DNA of 14,793 bases from positions 2,838-17,630 of the forward strand of contig PCWF01000068.1 of assembly GCA_002796165.1 (NCBI GenBank), given 5' to 3'. The notes under the pieces were generated by a model that made no database searches, was not told the origin of the DNA, and was given only the letters and a program-made list of their open reading frames with translations. The first letter of the stretch is position 1, and each line of letters starts with the position of its first letter. Below are positions 1-7,362 of the stretch, in pieces. The DNA comes from Nitrospinae bacterium CG11_big_fil_rev_8_21_14_0_20_56_8. Its GTDB lineage: Bacteria; Nitrospinota; Nitrospinia; Nitrospinales; VA-1. The position numbers and the translations under genes were made by a program.

Positions 1-1103
1 TCCCTGGAAACGCGCTCGCCGACGCCGGGATGCGTGAAAACGATTCCATGAATCAGCCCGCGCCCGCGAATGGCCGCGATGTCCTGGGGGAAATTGTCCT
101 TGAGTTCGTGCAGGCAACGATTCACGATCTGTTCCTTACTCCGGATCTGCCGGGTGAGTGAATCGTCCTTCCAGTAATTCAGGGCCTCGGTGGCGGTGAC
201 AAACGCCAGGTTATGGCCGCGAAAGGTGCCGTTGTGCTCGCCGGGTTCCCAGATGTCCAAGGAAGGACGAAGGAGGCAGATCGAGAAGGGCAGTCCATAT
301 CCGCTGAGGGACTTGGAAAGGCAGATGATGTCGGGATCCAGCCCGATCTCCTCGAAGCTGAAAAAGGTCCCGGTCCGCCCGCATCCCGCCTGGATGTCGT
401 CGAGGATCAGCAACATCCCGTATTTGCGGCACAGTCCCTGTAGCCGGAGAAGCCAGTCGGCGGAGGCGACGTTGATCCCGCCCTCGGCCTGGACGGTTTC
501 CACGATGGCCGCGGCGGGCAGGTCGATCCCGCTACCACTGCTTTCCAGCATGCGGTCCATGTAATCCATCGTGTCCGCGTCTTCTCCCAGGTACCCCTCG
601 AAAGGCATGCAGGTGGTGTTGGTGAGAGACAGCCCGGCCCCGTCCCGCTTGAACGTGTTTCCGGAAATCGAAAGGGAACCCAGGGTCATGCCGTGAAAGG
701 CCTGGGTGAAGAAAAGGATCTTCTCCCGCCCGGTGAACTTGCGCGCCAGTTTCAGGGAGCTTTCCACCGCGTTGGTCCCCGTGGGGCCGGGAAACTGGAT
801 TTTGTATTCCATCTCGCGCGGTTTCAGGATGACGGACTGGAATTGTTTTAAAAACCGCTCCTTCGCAACGGTGTACATGTCCAGACTGTGCGTGACCCCG
901 TCTTCTTCCAGGTATTCCATGAGGCGTTTTTTCATCAAAGACGGGTTGTGCCCGTAATTAAGCGCCCCCGCGCCCGAGAAAAAGTCCAGGTAGGGGACAT
1001 TGTCTTTATCGTAAAGGTGCCACCCCCGGGCCGTGTGAAACATGGCGGGGAAGGACCGGCAATAAGATCGAACTTCGGATTCGAGTTGCTCAAAAATCTG
1101 CAT
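1..1103 (-). CDS. ectB: Diaminobutyrate--2-oxoglutarate transaminase EctB (partial, C-terminus beyond left edge)
   Basis: PLP-dependent class III aminotransferase that makes L-2,4-diaminobutyrate from aspartate semialdehyde and glutamate, the first step of ectoine synthesis in the cytosol. About 367 N-terminal residues are present of a family length near 420. Visible signatures are LDFFSGAGALNYGHN (about residues 39-53), GPTGTNAVE (106-114, phosphate binding), FTQAFHGMT (132-140), LDDIQAGCGRTG (about 234-245, cofactor aspartate) and LSKSLSGYGLP, in which the lysine near residue 264 should form the Schiff base. EGYLGEDADT matches EctB rather than general GABA aminotransferases. The ATG at 1103 follows an AGGA box seven bases upstream and lies inside the end of ectA (14-base overlap), so the two are translationally coupled. 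ectC would be expected further left, outside the window. Identity is near certain; only the C-terminus is missing. Confidence 0.96.
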   Translation of the reverse strand, partial: MQIFEQLESEVRSYCRSFPAMFHTARGWHLYDKDNVPYLDFFSGAGALNYGHNPSLMKKRLMEYLEEDGVTHSLDMYTVAKERFLKQFQSVILKPREMEYKIQFPGPTGTNAVESSLKLARKFTGREKILFFTQAFHGMTLGSLSISGNTFKRDGAGLSLTNTTCMPFEGYLGEDADTMDYMDRMLESSGSGIDLPAAAIVETVQAEGGINVASADWLLRLQGLCRKYGMLLILDDIQAGCGRTGTFFSFEEIGLDPDIICLSKSLSGYGLPFSICLLRPSLDIWEPGEHNGTFRGHNLAFVTATEALNYWKDDSLTRQIRSKEQIVNRCLHELKDNFPQDIAAIRGRGLIHGIVFTHPGVGERVSR

Positions 1104-1611
1104 CGTTTTTTCCTTTTCTGGAATTTGCGGAAAGAGGCCCGATGCGAAACAGGTGCTCCGCTTCATGGGCTCCATCGGGGAATAATTCCTCCGGGAAACA
1201 GGGTTTTTCCCGAATCGGGACGTCCCACTTTTTCGCCAGCGATTGAAACAGTTGCCGGGACCTTTCGTTGGAAGGGGTAACGGTGGCCTCCAGAAACCGG
1301 ACGCCCTTCCCGGTCTGCGCGGCAAGGAGATCTTGAATTAAAAGTTTTCCCAGCCCCCGGCCCCGGTACCGCTGACGGACCCCCACTTGCCAGATAAACA
1401 GCGACTCCGGATGTTGGGGAGGAATAAAAGAGGTCACAAAACCTGCCAGGTCGTCGCCGCACCAAGCCACCCGGCATGTGTCGGAAAACAGCTTGCAGAA
1501 CACCAGGTAGTGATAAGCCGAGTTGCGGTCCAGCGTTCCGGATTCGTTGACCAGCCTCCAGATCTCCGGAGCGTCCTCCGGTCGGGTTTTCAGGAATTTG
1601 AATCGGTCCAG
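1090..1611 (-). CDS. ectA: L-2,4-diaminobutyrate N-gamma-acetyltransferase EctA, apparent CTG start
   Basis: GNAT-family enzyme that transfers acetyl from acetyl-CoA to the gamma amino group of diaminobutyrate, the second step of ectoine synthesis. With a CTG start at 1611 the protein is 173 residues, a normal EctA length. The family pattern is clear: RPEDAPEIWRLV (about 10-21), GTLDRNSAYHYLV (25-37), FSDTCRVA (42-49), FIWQVGV (72-78) followed by the acetyl-CoA loop RYRGRGLGK (81-89), and EATVTPSNERSRQLF (108-122). No ATG, GTG or TTG lies between the upstream in-frame TGA (1638-1636) and a GTG at 1503, and starting at that GTG would delete conserved residues 1-36. The CTG at 1611 sits six bases after a GGAG box, so I chose it. 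A base error in the assembly that removed a normal start is the alternative. The gene overlaps ectB by 14 bases. No MarR-type ectR is seen upstream. Confidence 0.9.
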   Translation of the reverse strand: MDRFKFLKTRPEDAPEIWRLVNESGTLDRNSAYHYLVFCKLFSDTCRVAWCGDDLAGFVTSFIPPQHPESLFIWQVGVRQRYRGRGLGKLLIQDLLAAQTGKGVRFLEATVTPSNERSRQLFQSLAKKWDVPIREKPCFPEELFPDGAHEAEHLFRIGPLSANSRKGKNDADF

Positions 1612-1690
1612 CGCGTTCTCCCTCTGCTTTTCTTTTCAAAAAAACGCGAATGGCGAGTGTGTCGGACTCATTCGCGGTTGTTGTTCGAAC

Positions 1691-1719
1691 AGGATAACAT
1701 GGTGGAAGTCGGGATTCAA
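1691..1719 (-). promoter_or_regulatory. Predicted sigma-70-type promoter of ectAB with palindrome at the start site
   Basis: On the minus strand TTGAAT (1719-1714) and TATCCT (1696-1691) are separated by exactly 17 bases, each matching four of six consensus positions. Transcription would begin near 1684, giving an untranslated leader of about 70 bases before the CTG of ectA. A perfect 10-base palindrome, TGTTCGAACA, covers 1682-1691, from the last base of the -10 box through the predicted start, where a repressor would block initiation. This is a visual prediction only. Confidence 0.45.
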
Positions 1720-1736
1720 AAATTTTGAATAAAATG

Positions 1737-2034
1737 GCAGAAATTTATGTTAATGGTTCAAATTATTTAAACCGATGATTCGATAAATATGAACTATAAA
1801 GGCAAAATCATTTGAATTTTAGACATAAAATCCGTTCAGATCTGTTTTTTTCTGTTTTTTGAGTGCATTTCCGTTTTTATTAATTATATAGACCAAATTG
1901 GCATAATAATAAAATTATGAAAATTTTTTTATGAGTTGGGTTAAAATGAAATTGAGATTGGGGGTTTGGTTGCAAGGGGTTGGGGAGATGGGCGTGGAAA
2001 ATCGGCGGGTTCTTTTTTTAAGCCAGTTTTGTGA
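1737..2034. other. AT-rich intergenic region without a supported gene
   Basis: Between the ectA promoter and the small membrane-protein gene lies a long stretch that is strikingly A/T-rich up to about 1950 and then G-rich on the plus strand (about 1955-2000). It contains a perfect palindrome CAGATCTG (1837-1844) and an exact tandem pair of the 10-mer TCTGTTTTTT (1841-1860). No ORF with a ribosome site and no tRNA-like fold was seen. Weak -10-like boxes occur (for example 1882-1890), but AT-rich DNA yields many, so I call no promoter here. Confidence 0.5.
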
Positions 2035-2081
2035 GCCTGCCTCAGGCGGGAATTCCTTTTCCCCCGAATAGGGGTCCCGCC
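2035..2081. repeat. Overlapping inverted repeats in the 5' region of the small membrane-protein gene
   Basis: Two mutually exclusive hairpins are visible. The first is GCCTG (2035-2039) with CAGGC (2043-2047) around a three-base loop. The second is GGCGGGA (2045-2051) with TCCCGCC (2075-2081), whose loop holds a further CCCC (2062-2065)/GGGG (2071-2074) stem. They share bases 2045-2047, so forming one disrupts the other. No U-run follows, so this is not a simple terminator. It could be a dispersed palindromic repeat or an RNA leader structure. Confidence 0.4.
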
Positions 2082-2166
2082 GCCAATCCGGGATTCATCG
2101 GCCGGACCGGGAATGGCCGAGGGAACTTTTTCAGCAACCTGCTAATTCTGAGTGAGGAGAGGGACG

Positions 2167-2418
2167 ATGATAACCTTGAACGACAATCAGCTTTGGGGCG
2201 CGATCATGTTTGTCGCGGGCGTCATGCTCCTGAATGTCTGCAATCAGAAGGAGCGCAAGGAACAGGCGAAATGGAAGGACCCCAAGTTCAAATGGCAACG
2301 CCTGCAGGACAATGAAGCGGCCCCCAAATCCGCCACCCTTCCCAATGCCCTGATGACCGTGACGGGGGCCATGCTTTCCTTTGGCGGCATCGTGTTTTTC
2401 ATTATGGGCTGGTCCTGA
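2167..2418 (+). CDS. Small hypothetical membrane protein, two predicted helices
   Basis: Unrecognised 83-residue protein. The ATG at 2167 is chosen over a GTG at 2152 because AGGAGAGGG (2155-2163) lies directly before it; the GTG would place that box inside the coding sequence. Two hydrophobic stretches are visible: about residues 9-25 (LWGAIMFVAGVMLLNV) and 60-80 (NALMTVTGAMLSFGGIVFFIM). The loop between them, about 28-58, is rich in lysine and arginine (KERKEQAKWKDPKFKWQR) and should face the cytosol, giving a hairpin with both ends outside. A single cysteine is at 25. The gene converges with the deacylase operon with only 19 bases between stop codons and no terminator hairpin. No function is proposed. 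Confidence 0.7.
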   Translation: MITLNDNQLWGAIMFVAGVMLLNVCNQKERKEQAKWKDPKFKWQRLQDNEAAPKSATLPNALMTVTGAMLSFGGIVFFIMGWS

Positions 2419-2437
2419 GGGTTCGCGGGATCGGCGG

Positions 2438-3406
2438 TCAGAAAAACCAGAACCTGCGTTTGTGCTCCACCAGGAGGATGGCCACGGGTTCGGAAGGATA
2501 AACCACCGGGGCCGCGCGGATCGAAACCAGGATTCCCTCCTCGGGAGCCTCGGGCACCTCCACCAGGTCGCCTTCGTAGATCGTCCTCAATTCCCCCAGT
2601 TTCTGGCCCGGTTTCATGCGGGTCCCCGCGGTTACGGCGGGAAGGAACAATCCCCCATTTTGAACTTTCACCGGAACTTCCTGCCGGGAGTTGAAGAAGT
2701 TTACCTCGCCTTTTTTCCCCTTCTGTTCGGGATGGGAAAGGATCCCGGTAACGAGCAGGAGGTTCAACAATCCCCGAAACAGGGAATCGCAAAGGGCTTG
2801 ATCCAATTGCCCGGCCCGGCCCGCGCAAAGGGTGAGTGAAGGAATCTCATGCTCCATCCATTGATGCAGGAGTTGGACTCTCCTCAGCGGCGAGGTTTCC
2901 CGGACGCGGGCGATCTCCAATCCGAGTCCGGCGGCGAGTTTCTTTTCGTTCCGGCCCCGGTTGAGGCAGACCGCGTGGGGGGCGTCCTCAAAGTGCTCCG
3001 GCGCGCTGGCGAGGATCAGGCCCCAGGTGGATTCGAAGGTATGGCGGTAAATCGCGCGGGCCAGTTGTTCGGTGAGGTCTCCCTCGTCGCTCCCGGGGAA
3101 CGAAAGGTCCATATCGAGTCCGTCCTGCGGCCAGATCCGTGTTCCGGCCTGCAGGGCGTTGAGTTGAACGGCGGGAAAGATCTGCACGCGCTGGTTGAGC
3201 TGGTAAGGGGAGTTCGACCGGGCCGCGGTGGCGGTTTTCAGAAACTGGATGAGGCGGCCGGCCAGGTAAATCCCGTTCAGTTCGTCCCCGTGCAACCCGG
3301 TGACGAGGGACAGGGTGTCGTCGTACCGCGCGGGCGCAAACGAGAATTTATACAGTTCCAGGGGATCTCCCAGGGGGGACGGCAGGCTGAGGATTTTCTC
3401 TTTCAC
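2438..3406 (-). CDS. M14-type deacylase paralogue (AstE/aspartoacylase family) with degenerate active site
   Basis: 322-residue protein of the succinylglutamate desuccinylase/aspartoacylase family (COG3608-like). It keeps the fold signature TGLHGDELNG, with zinc ligands H39 and E42, the IFPAVQLNALQAGTR segment (76-90) and a C-terminal beta-barrel or lipoyl-like part (about 235-315, GGLFLPAVTAGTRMKPGQKLG). Compared with the gene just upstream, three critical places have changed. The third zinc histidine in DFH is replaced by ASA (133-135), the catalytic glutamate in ETG becomes Cys in CAG (194-196), and DMNR becomes DMDL (98-101). It is therefore probably inactive as a hydrolase and could be a regulatory or structural partner of its paralogue. 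Its ATG overlaps the upstream stop by four bases (ATGA), so the two are translated together. It is the last gene of the operon. Confidence 0.85.
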   Translation of the reverse strand: MKEKILSLPSPLGDPLELYKFSFAPARYDDTLSLVTGLHGDELNGIYLAGRLIQFLKTATAARSNSPYQLNQRVQIFPAVQLNALQAGTRIWPQDGLDMDLSFPGSDEGDLTEQLARAIYRHTFESTWGLILASAPEHFEDAPHAVCLNRGRNEKKLAAGLGLEIARVRETSPLRRVQLLHQWMEHEIPSLTLCAGRAGQLDQALCDSLFRGLLNLLLVTGILSHPEQKGKKGEVNFFNSRQEVPVKVQNGGLFLPAVTAGTRMKPGQKLGELRTIYEGDLVEVPEAPEEGILVSIRAAPVVYPSEPVAILLVEHKRRFWFF

Positions 3407-4368
3407 GGCGCCGGGGACTCGTTCAGAACCAGCCGGGCGACGGGGGCGCCCGGGTGGACCAGGGGATGTTCGCGCAAGGTGAAAAGGAGACCGCTCCCCG
3501 GCGCGGTCACGGTTTCCACCGTATCCCCGGCCCGGGGATCCACGATGTCTCCAATGGCCTCACCCTCCTTCACCTGCGTTCCCAGCCGGGCCCGCTTGAC
3601 GAACAGGCCGGTGGTGCGGGCGGCACAGAGCGCAACCTGGAACGGAAGCGCCAGAAGCGGGGAACGAACGGGATAAGCCAGATCGGGAAGGTCGAGAATG
3701 CCCTCATGGTGGAGGAGATTCAGGATTCCGTTGAAAATCTGCTCACAGAACTCGGGATGGATGCGCAGGCAGATTCCGGTCTCGATGACGAGGGTGGGAA
3801 TTTTCTTCTGGTTGAGGTTGTACCCCAGGGTCGTCTCGAACACGCGCCCCAGCGGATGGATCCAGATCACGTCCACGTTGCAATGGCGCGCCATCGGGAC
3901 CAGGCGGCCCTCGAGTCCTTCGACAATGCGGATTTGCGGCAATTCCAGGAGGTGCATGTTGCTGGCGTGAAAATCCACCGCCAGGTCGGAGGAGGAGGCG
4001 ACGTCGCGGAAAAACGCATGGGACACCTCCGCCGGGAGAGAGGGTTCCGTCCCATCCCCCAGCAGGCGGTTCATGTCCACCGAGAAAAACGGCCACAGGC
4101 GCGATCCGGAACCGATGGCCTGCGGGTTGACGGCGGGGTAAACGTTCACCTGGCCCCGGAAGGCGTCTGGCCGGGTCTGCTGAAGCCGCTTGAGGTGGGC
4201 GATCAGCAGGTGACACAGGTAGATGCCTTCGATCTCGTTGCCATGCAACCCGGCAACGAAGGAGATTCTCCTCACCGGTTTCCGGTTCTGCGGCCCGAAG
4301 GTTTGCTTGACGATTTTTATGGATCCGCCGAGCGGGGTTTGGTAGGTAACAACGGTCTGCGGAGTCAT
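3403..4368 (-). CDS. M14-type zinc deacylase, succinylglutamate desuccinylase/aspartoacylase (DoeB-like) family
   Basis: 321-residue metallo-deacylase expected to hydrolyse an N-acyl amino acid. The zinc site is complete: H42 and E45 in GLHGNEIEG and H134 in VDFHAS. The family arginine motif DMNR (98-101) and the catalytic glutamate E196 in VIETG are present. Residues 250-315 form the C-terminal barrel with the lipoyl-like pattern TGLFVKRARLGTQVKEG. Relatives include AstE, aspartoacylase and DoeB (N-alpha-acetyl-diaminobutyrate deacetylase of ectoine breakdown). The exact substrate cannot be read from sequence. The start at 4368 lies two bases after the NtrC-type regulator's stop, and the stop overlaps the next paralogue's ATG, so it is operonic on both sides. 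The ectoine genes lie about 2 kb away on the same strand, which makes a DoeB-like role worth testing but not established. Confidence 0.9.
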   Translation of the reverse strand: MTPQTVVTYQTPLGGSIKIVKQTFGPQNRKPVRRISFVAGLHGNEIEGIYLCHLLIAHLKRLQQTRPDAFRGQVNVYPAVNPQAIGSGSRLWPFFSVDMNRLLGDGTEPSLPAEVSHAFFRDVASSSDLAVDFHASNMHLLELPQIRIVEGLEGRLVPMARHCNVDVIWIHPLGRVFETTLGYNLNQKKIPTLVIETGICLRIHPEFCEQIFNGILNLLHHEGILDLPDLAYPVRSPLLALPFQVALCAARTTGLFVKRARLGTQVKEGEAIGDIVDPRAGDTVETVTAPGSGLLFTLREHPLVHPGAPVARLVLNESPAP

Positions 4369-4370
4369 GG

Positions 4371-5828
4371 TCAGGTATCGGGGGAGGTTTTACGCTTGTT
4401 GATCTGCACACTCAACGTATCGATTTTGCGTTTCAGGGTATTCCGGTTGATTCCCAAGGCCTTGGCGGCTCCCACCTGTTTTCCGGAGAATCGGTCCAGG
4501 ACGAGTTGGAAGAGCTGTTTCTCCAGCGCCTGGACCATTTGATCGTAGAGGTGTCCCTCCTGCGGGGCGAAATGCAGGTCGAGGTATTCGCGCACCAGGG
4601 AGCGGAGGCGGTTTTCCCATTCCTGATCCAGTTCTCCATCGGACAACTCCATTTTGTGAACCTGCGGGGGAAGATGTTCGGGCAGAATGGGACCCGAAGA
4701 TGCAAGAACGAGAGCCCTCTTCAGCATATTTTCCAATTCCCGGATATTCCCGCGCCAATGGTAATTCTGCAGAATCCGTTCCACGTCCGGAGAGAGATAA
4801 ACGTGGGCGCGGGACAGTTCCTTCCCGAAGCGATGAATGAAATGGTTGGCCAGAAGCAGGATGTCCTCCTTCCTCTCGCGTAGCGGGGGAAGGTGGATAT
4901 GGATGACGTTGAGGCGATGGAACAGGTCTTCGCGGAAGCGTTTGGAATCCATCAGGATCTGCAGGTCCTGGTTGGTGGCGGCGATGATGCGCACGTCGGC
5001 CCGCAGGGCCTGTTTTCCGCCAACGCGGTAGAATTCCTGGTTCTGCAAAACCCGGAGGATCTTGGCCTGGAGGGAAAGCTCCATGTCGCCGATCTCGTCG
5101 AGGAACAGGGTGCCCCCTTCCGCCAGCTCGAATTTGCCTTCCTTGGTCTCGGTGGCGCCGGTGAAGGCGCCCCGCTCATGTCCGAATAACTCCGATTCGA
5201 GCAATTCCCGCGCGATCGCGGCGCAGTTGATGCAGATGAACGGGTGATTCGAGCGGCCGGAATAAAAGTGCAGGGCGCGCGCCACCATTTCCTTTCCCGT
5301 TCCGCTTTCCCCGGTGATGAGCACGGGGAGGTCGGATCCTGCCGCCTTGCCGATGGTTTTGAAAATTTCCTGCATTTTTCGGCTTTTGCCGATGATGGCG
5401 TCGACGGAGAATCCGGGTCCCGCCACCGGCACCGGCTCGGCCCGCGGTACGGGGATTTGCGCGGTGGCTTCCACTTTTTCGACTAGGGCGTAGATTTCTT
5501 CGATATCGAACGGTTTGCTGATGTAGTCGTAAGCCCCGAGGCGCATGGCCTCGATGGTGTTGTTCATCGTGTCCTGGGCGGTCATCACCACCACCTTGGT
5601 TTCGGGCCGCCGGTTTTTCACCTGCTGAAGCAGGTCCAGCCCGCTGATGCCTTCCAGGAAGATGTCGGAAAACACCATGAGGTAATCGTTTTCCTCGATC
5701 TTGCGCAGGGCTTCCTCCCCGCTCTCGGCGGTGTGCACGATGAGCGGTTTCTTTTCCAGGGCTTTTTTAAGCACCCAGCGGATGTTTTCTTCGTCGTCGA
5801 CGACCAGAATTTTATGTTGCGCGTTCAT
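4371..5828 (-). CDS. NtrC-family sigma-54-dependent response regulator
   Basis: 485-residue activator with three domains. The receiver domain (about 5-120) has D11/D12, phospho-acceptor D55, T83 and K105 (ISKPFD). The AAA+ domain (about 145-375) has Walker A GESGTGKE (173-180), the sigma-54 contact loop GAFTGA (220-225), Walker B LFLDEIGD (241-248) and FREDLFHRLNV (298-308) holding the arginine-finger region. A Fis-type helix-turn-helix lies at about 446-472 (KQVGAAKALGINRNTLKRKI). All residues needed for phosphorylation, ATP use and sigma-54 remodelling are visible, so it should be active. It follows its kinase by 12 bases and precedes the deacylase by two, so it is co-transcribed with both. 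It resembles NtrC/NtrX/AtoC regulators. Its target genes are not evident, and I saw no convincing -24/-12 promoter in the window. Confidence 0.95.
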   Translation of the reverse strand: MNAQHKILVVDDEENIRWVLKKALEKKPLIVHTAESGEEALRKIEENDYLMVFSDIFLEGISGLDLLQQVKNRRPETKVVVMTAQDTMNNTIEAMRLGAYDYISKPFDIEEIYALVEKVEATAQIPVPRAEPVPVAGPGFSVDAIIGKSRKMQEIFKTIGKAAGSDLPVLITGESGTGKEMVARALHFYSGRSNHPFICINCAAIARELLESELFGHERGAFTGATETKEGKFELAEGGTLFLDEIGDMELSLQAKILRVLQNQEFYRVGGKQALRADVRIIAATNQDLQILMDSKRFREDLFHRLNVIHIHLPPLRERKEDILLLANHFIHRFGKELSRAHVYLSPDVERILQNYHWRGNIRELENMLKRALVLASSGPILPEHLPPQVHKMELSDGELDQEWENRLRSLVREYLDLHFAPQEGHLYDQMVQALEKQLFQLVLDRFSGKQVGAAKALGINRNTLKRKIDTLSVQINKRKTSPDT

Positions 5829-5840
5829 GCACCTATCCTA

Positions 5841-6929
5841 TCATTTCTGCCGGACGGGGAGAACCACCTGGAACGTGGTGCCCTCACCCTTGCGGGACCG
5901 GACTTTTATTTTACCCCGATGGTTTTCCACGATGCGGAGGGAAATGGGCAGACCCAGTCCACTTCCCCGCGACTTGGTCGAGAAAAAGGGAGTGAACAGG
6001 CGGTCGAGATCCTTGTCGTCGATGCCTCCGCCGTTGTCCGAAATTTCCACCACTATGCGGGGGCTGGGCTGTTCTTCTTCGGCGGTCTTGACCGTGTAGT
6101 CCGAGTTGACCTGGGTGAGGATGCGAATTTCTCCGCCGTTGGCGAGGGACTCGATCGCATTTTTGATCAGGTTGAGAAATACCTGCTTCAACTGGTCCTC
6201 GTCGGCTTCGATCAAGGGAAGGCTGGGATCATAGTCCTGAATCACCCGGCCGTATTTGTCCGCCAGCGGTTCCTTTTCCAAAAGCAGGATGTCTTCGAGA
6301 ACTTTGTGAATATTGATGGATCTGAGTTGAAGCTCTCCCGGACGGCTCAGGTCCATCATGCGCTTGACCATGCGGTTGATCCGGTCCACCTCGCCGATCA
6401 CCACCTCCAGATATTCCCGATGCTCGGCGCTGGACAGTTCCAGGAGCAGGAGTTGGGCCGAGGCGCGGATGCCCCCCAGCGGGTTGCGAATCTCGTGCGC
6501 GAGGCCCAGGGTGAGCAATTCGGTCGAGGAGAGGTGATCCATCTGCCGCGTGCTCGCTTCCAGTTCCTTGATCAGAGTAAGGTCGCGAACGAGCACGACC
6601 GCTCCCTCGGATTGATTGTTCCCGTTGATGAAGGGCGAAAGGGTCAGACTGACGGGAAAGGTGCTGGCGTTGATTTTGCGGAACCCCAGCGCTTCGACGT
6701 CGCGGTAGGAACGGCCTTCCTCAATGGTGGTTTGCAGGATTTTCAGAACCTGGGGCTGGCCGGGCAACAACTCGCCGATGTCCTGGCCTGCGAAGGAATC
6801 GCGGGAACGCCGGAACATTTCTTCGATGGCCAGGTTGGCCTGCCCGATTCGCAGGTCGGGTTGAACAAGGAGGACTCCATCGATAAGAGACGTAATAATA
6901 TTCCGGAAACGGTCCTCCCGCTGGCTCAT
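5841..6929 (-). CDS. Soluble PAS-domain sensor histidine kinase, NtrB-like
   Basis: 362-residue kinase that should phosphorylate the regulator encoded next to it. It has an N-terminal PAS domain (about 5-120, ending LVRDLTLIKELE), a HisKA domain with phospho-histidine H145 in LAHEIRNPLGGIR, and an HATPase domain with N box NLIKNAIES (253-261), G1 DNGGGI (298-303), F box FTPFFSTK (312-319) and G2 GSGLGLPIS (322-330). There is no membrane segment or signal peptide, so it senses a cytosolic cue, as NtrB does. The start at 6929 is chosen because the PAS domain begins right after it, AGGG lies seven bases upstream, and it falls 16 bases after the FmdB stop. The open frame extends to 7130, but that part overlaps the FmdB gene and reads as proline/arginine-rich shadow sequence. 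Confidence 0.93.
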   Translation of the reverse strand: MSQREDRFRNIITSLIDGVLLVQPDLRIGQANLAIEEMFRRSRDSFAGQDIGELLPGQPQVLKILQTTIEEGRSYRDVEALGFRKINASTFPVSLTLSPFINGNNQSEGAVVLVRDLTLIKELEASTRQMDHLSSTELLTLGLAHEIRNPLGGIRASAQLLLLELSSAEHREYLEVVIGEVDRINRMVKRMMDLSRPGELQLRSINIHKVLEDILLLEKEPLADKYGRVIQDYDPSLPLIEADEDQLKQVFLNLIKNAIESLANGGEIRILTQVNSDYTVKTAEEEQPSPRIVVEISDNGGGIDDKDLDRLFTPFFSTKSRGSGLGLPISLRIVENHRGKIKVRSRKGEGTTFQVVLPVRQK

Positions 6930-6945
6930 GAAGGGGCCCTGGGGG

Positions 6946-7362
6946 TTATTTGGACACCCTGGCTTTTTTGGTTTTTCCGCCGGTGTAAGGATTTTTGGAC
7001 GCGGAGCTTGCCTTTCGGGTGGCCGCGGGTTTGGGGGCTTCATCGCTCCCGCTCGCTGGAGCGGGTGTAGCGGCTCCCGTGTCGCCAGCCGGAGTGGAGC
7101 TGGAGGATCCCGCGTTGGAATTGGCCCCATTGGCTTCGTTGGCCCATCCCTTTTTGCGTGAATCCGACGGGTAGTCGGTGGCGTACCATCCCGATCCCTT
7201 GAGGATGAATCCAGAGGCGGAAACGAGGCGCTGGACTTTCCCTTTTTCGTTTTGTCCTTTGCATCCCAGCCCCTGGCAGACTTTCAGCGCTTTGGCCGAG
7301 ACGGGTTGCATGGCTTCAAAGGTGATCCCACAGGTGAGGCATTCGTACTCGTAAATCGGCAT
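6946..7362 (-). CDS. FmdB-family zinc-ribbon protein with long low-complexity tail
   Basis: 138-residue protein opening with the FmdB/CxxC regulatory-protein signature MPIYEYECLTCG. The zinc ribbon is C8, C11, C29 and C34, the last pair spaced CX4C instead of the usual CXXC. The family core continues to LVSASGFILKGSGWYATDYPSD (about 47-68). Residues about 75-138 are an Ala/Ser/Pro/Gly/Lys-rich disordered tail ending in a basic cluster (GGKTKKARVSK), as in other FmdB proteins. The family was named for a putative regulator of formamidase, but its molecular role is not settled. The ATG at 7362 is preferred over a TTG at 7371 because homologues begin MPIYEY. It is the first gene of the operon, 16 bases before the kinase. 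Confidence 0.9.
   Translation of the reverse strand: MPIYEYECLTCGITFEAMQPVSAKALKVCQGLGCKGQNEKGKVQRLVSASGFILKGSGWYATDYPSDSRKKGWANEANGANSNAGSSSSTPAGDTGAATPAPASGSDEAPKPAATRKASSASKNPYTGGKTKKARVSK

Noticed and set aside
1163..1639. Alternative minus-strand frame (TTG at 1639) across ectA
   Set aside because: Its translation has no family features, while the other frame gives an intact GNAT/EctA protein.
1898..1926. TTGGCA followed by AT-rich sequence as a plus-strand sigma-70 or sigma-54 promoter
   Set aside because: No -10 hexamer at 16-18 bases and no GC element at the -12 position; the match is an effect of AT-rich DNA.
2419..2437. Bidirectional terminator between the convergent small gene and the deacylase operon
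   Set aside because: Only 19 bases, with no inverted repeat or T-run.
3454..4542. Plus-strand open frame of 362 codons opposite the active deacylase
   Set aside because: Antisense shadow of a GC-rich gene whose minus-strand product has all zinc-site motifs.
5733..7070. Long plus-strand open frame (445 codons) opposite the kinase and regulator
   Set aside because: It is antisense to two genes with complete family motifs, has shadow-type composition (rich in Phe, Gln, His, Asp) and no ribosome site.
6930..7130. N-terminal extension of the histidine kinase to 7130
   Set aside because: This part overlaps the FmdB coding sequence and reads as Pro/Arg-rich sequence with no domain; the PAS domain starts right after the ATG at 6929.
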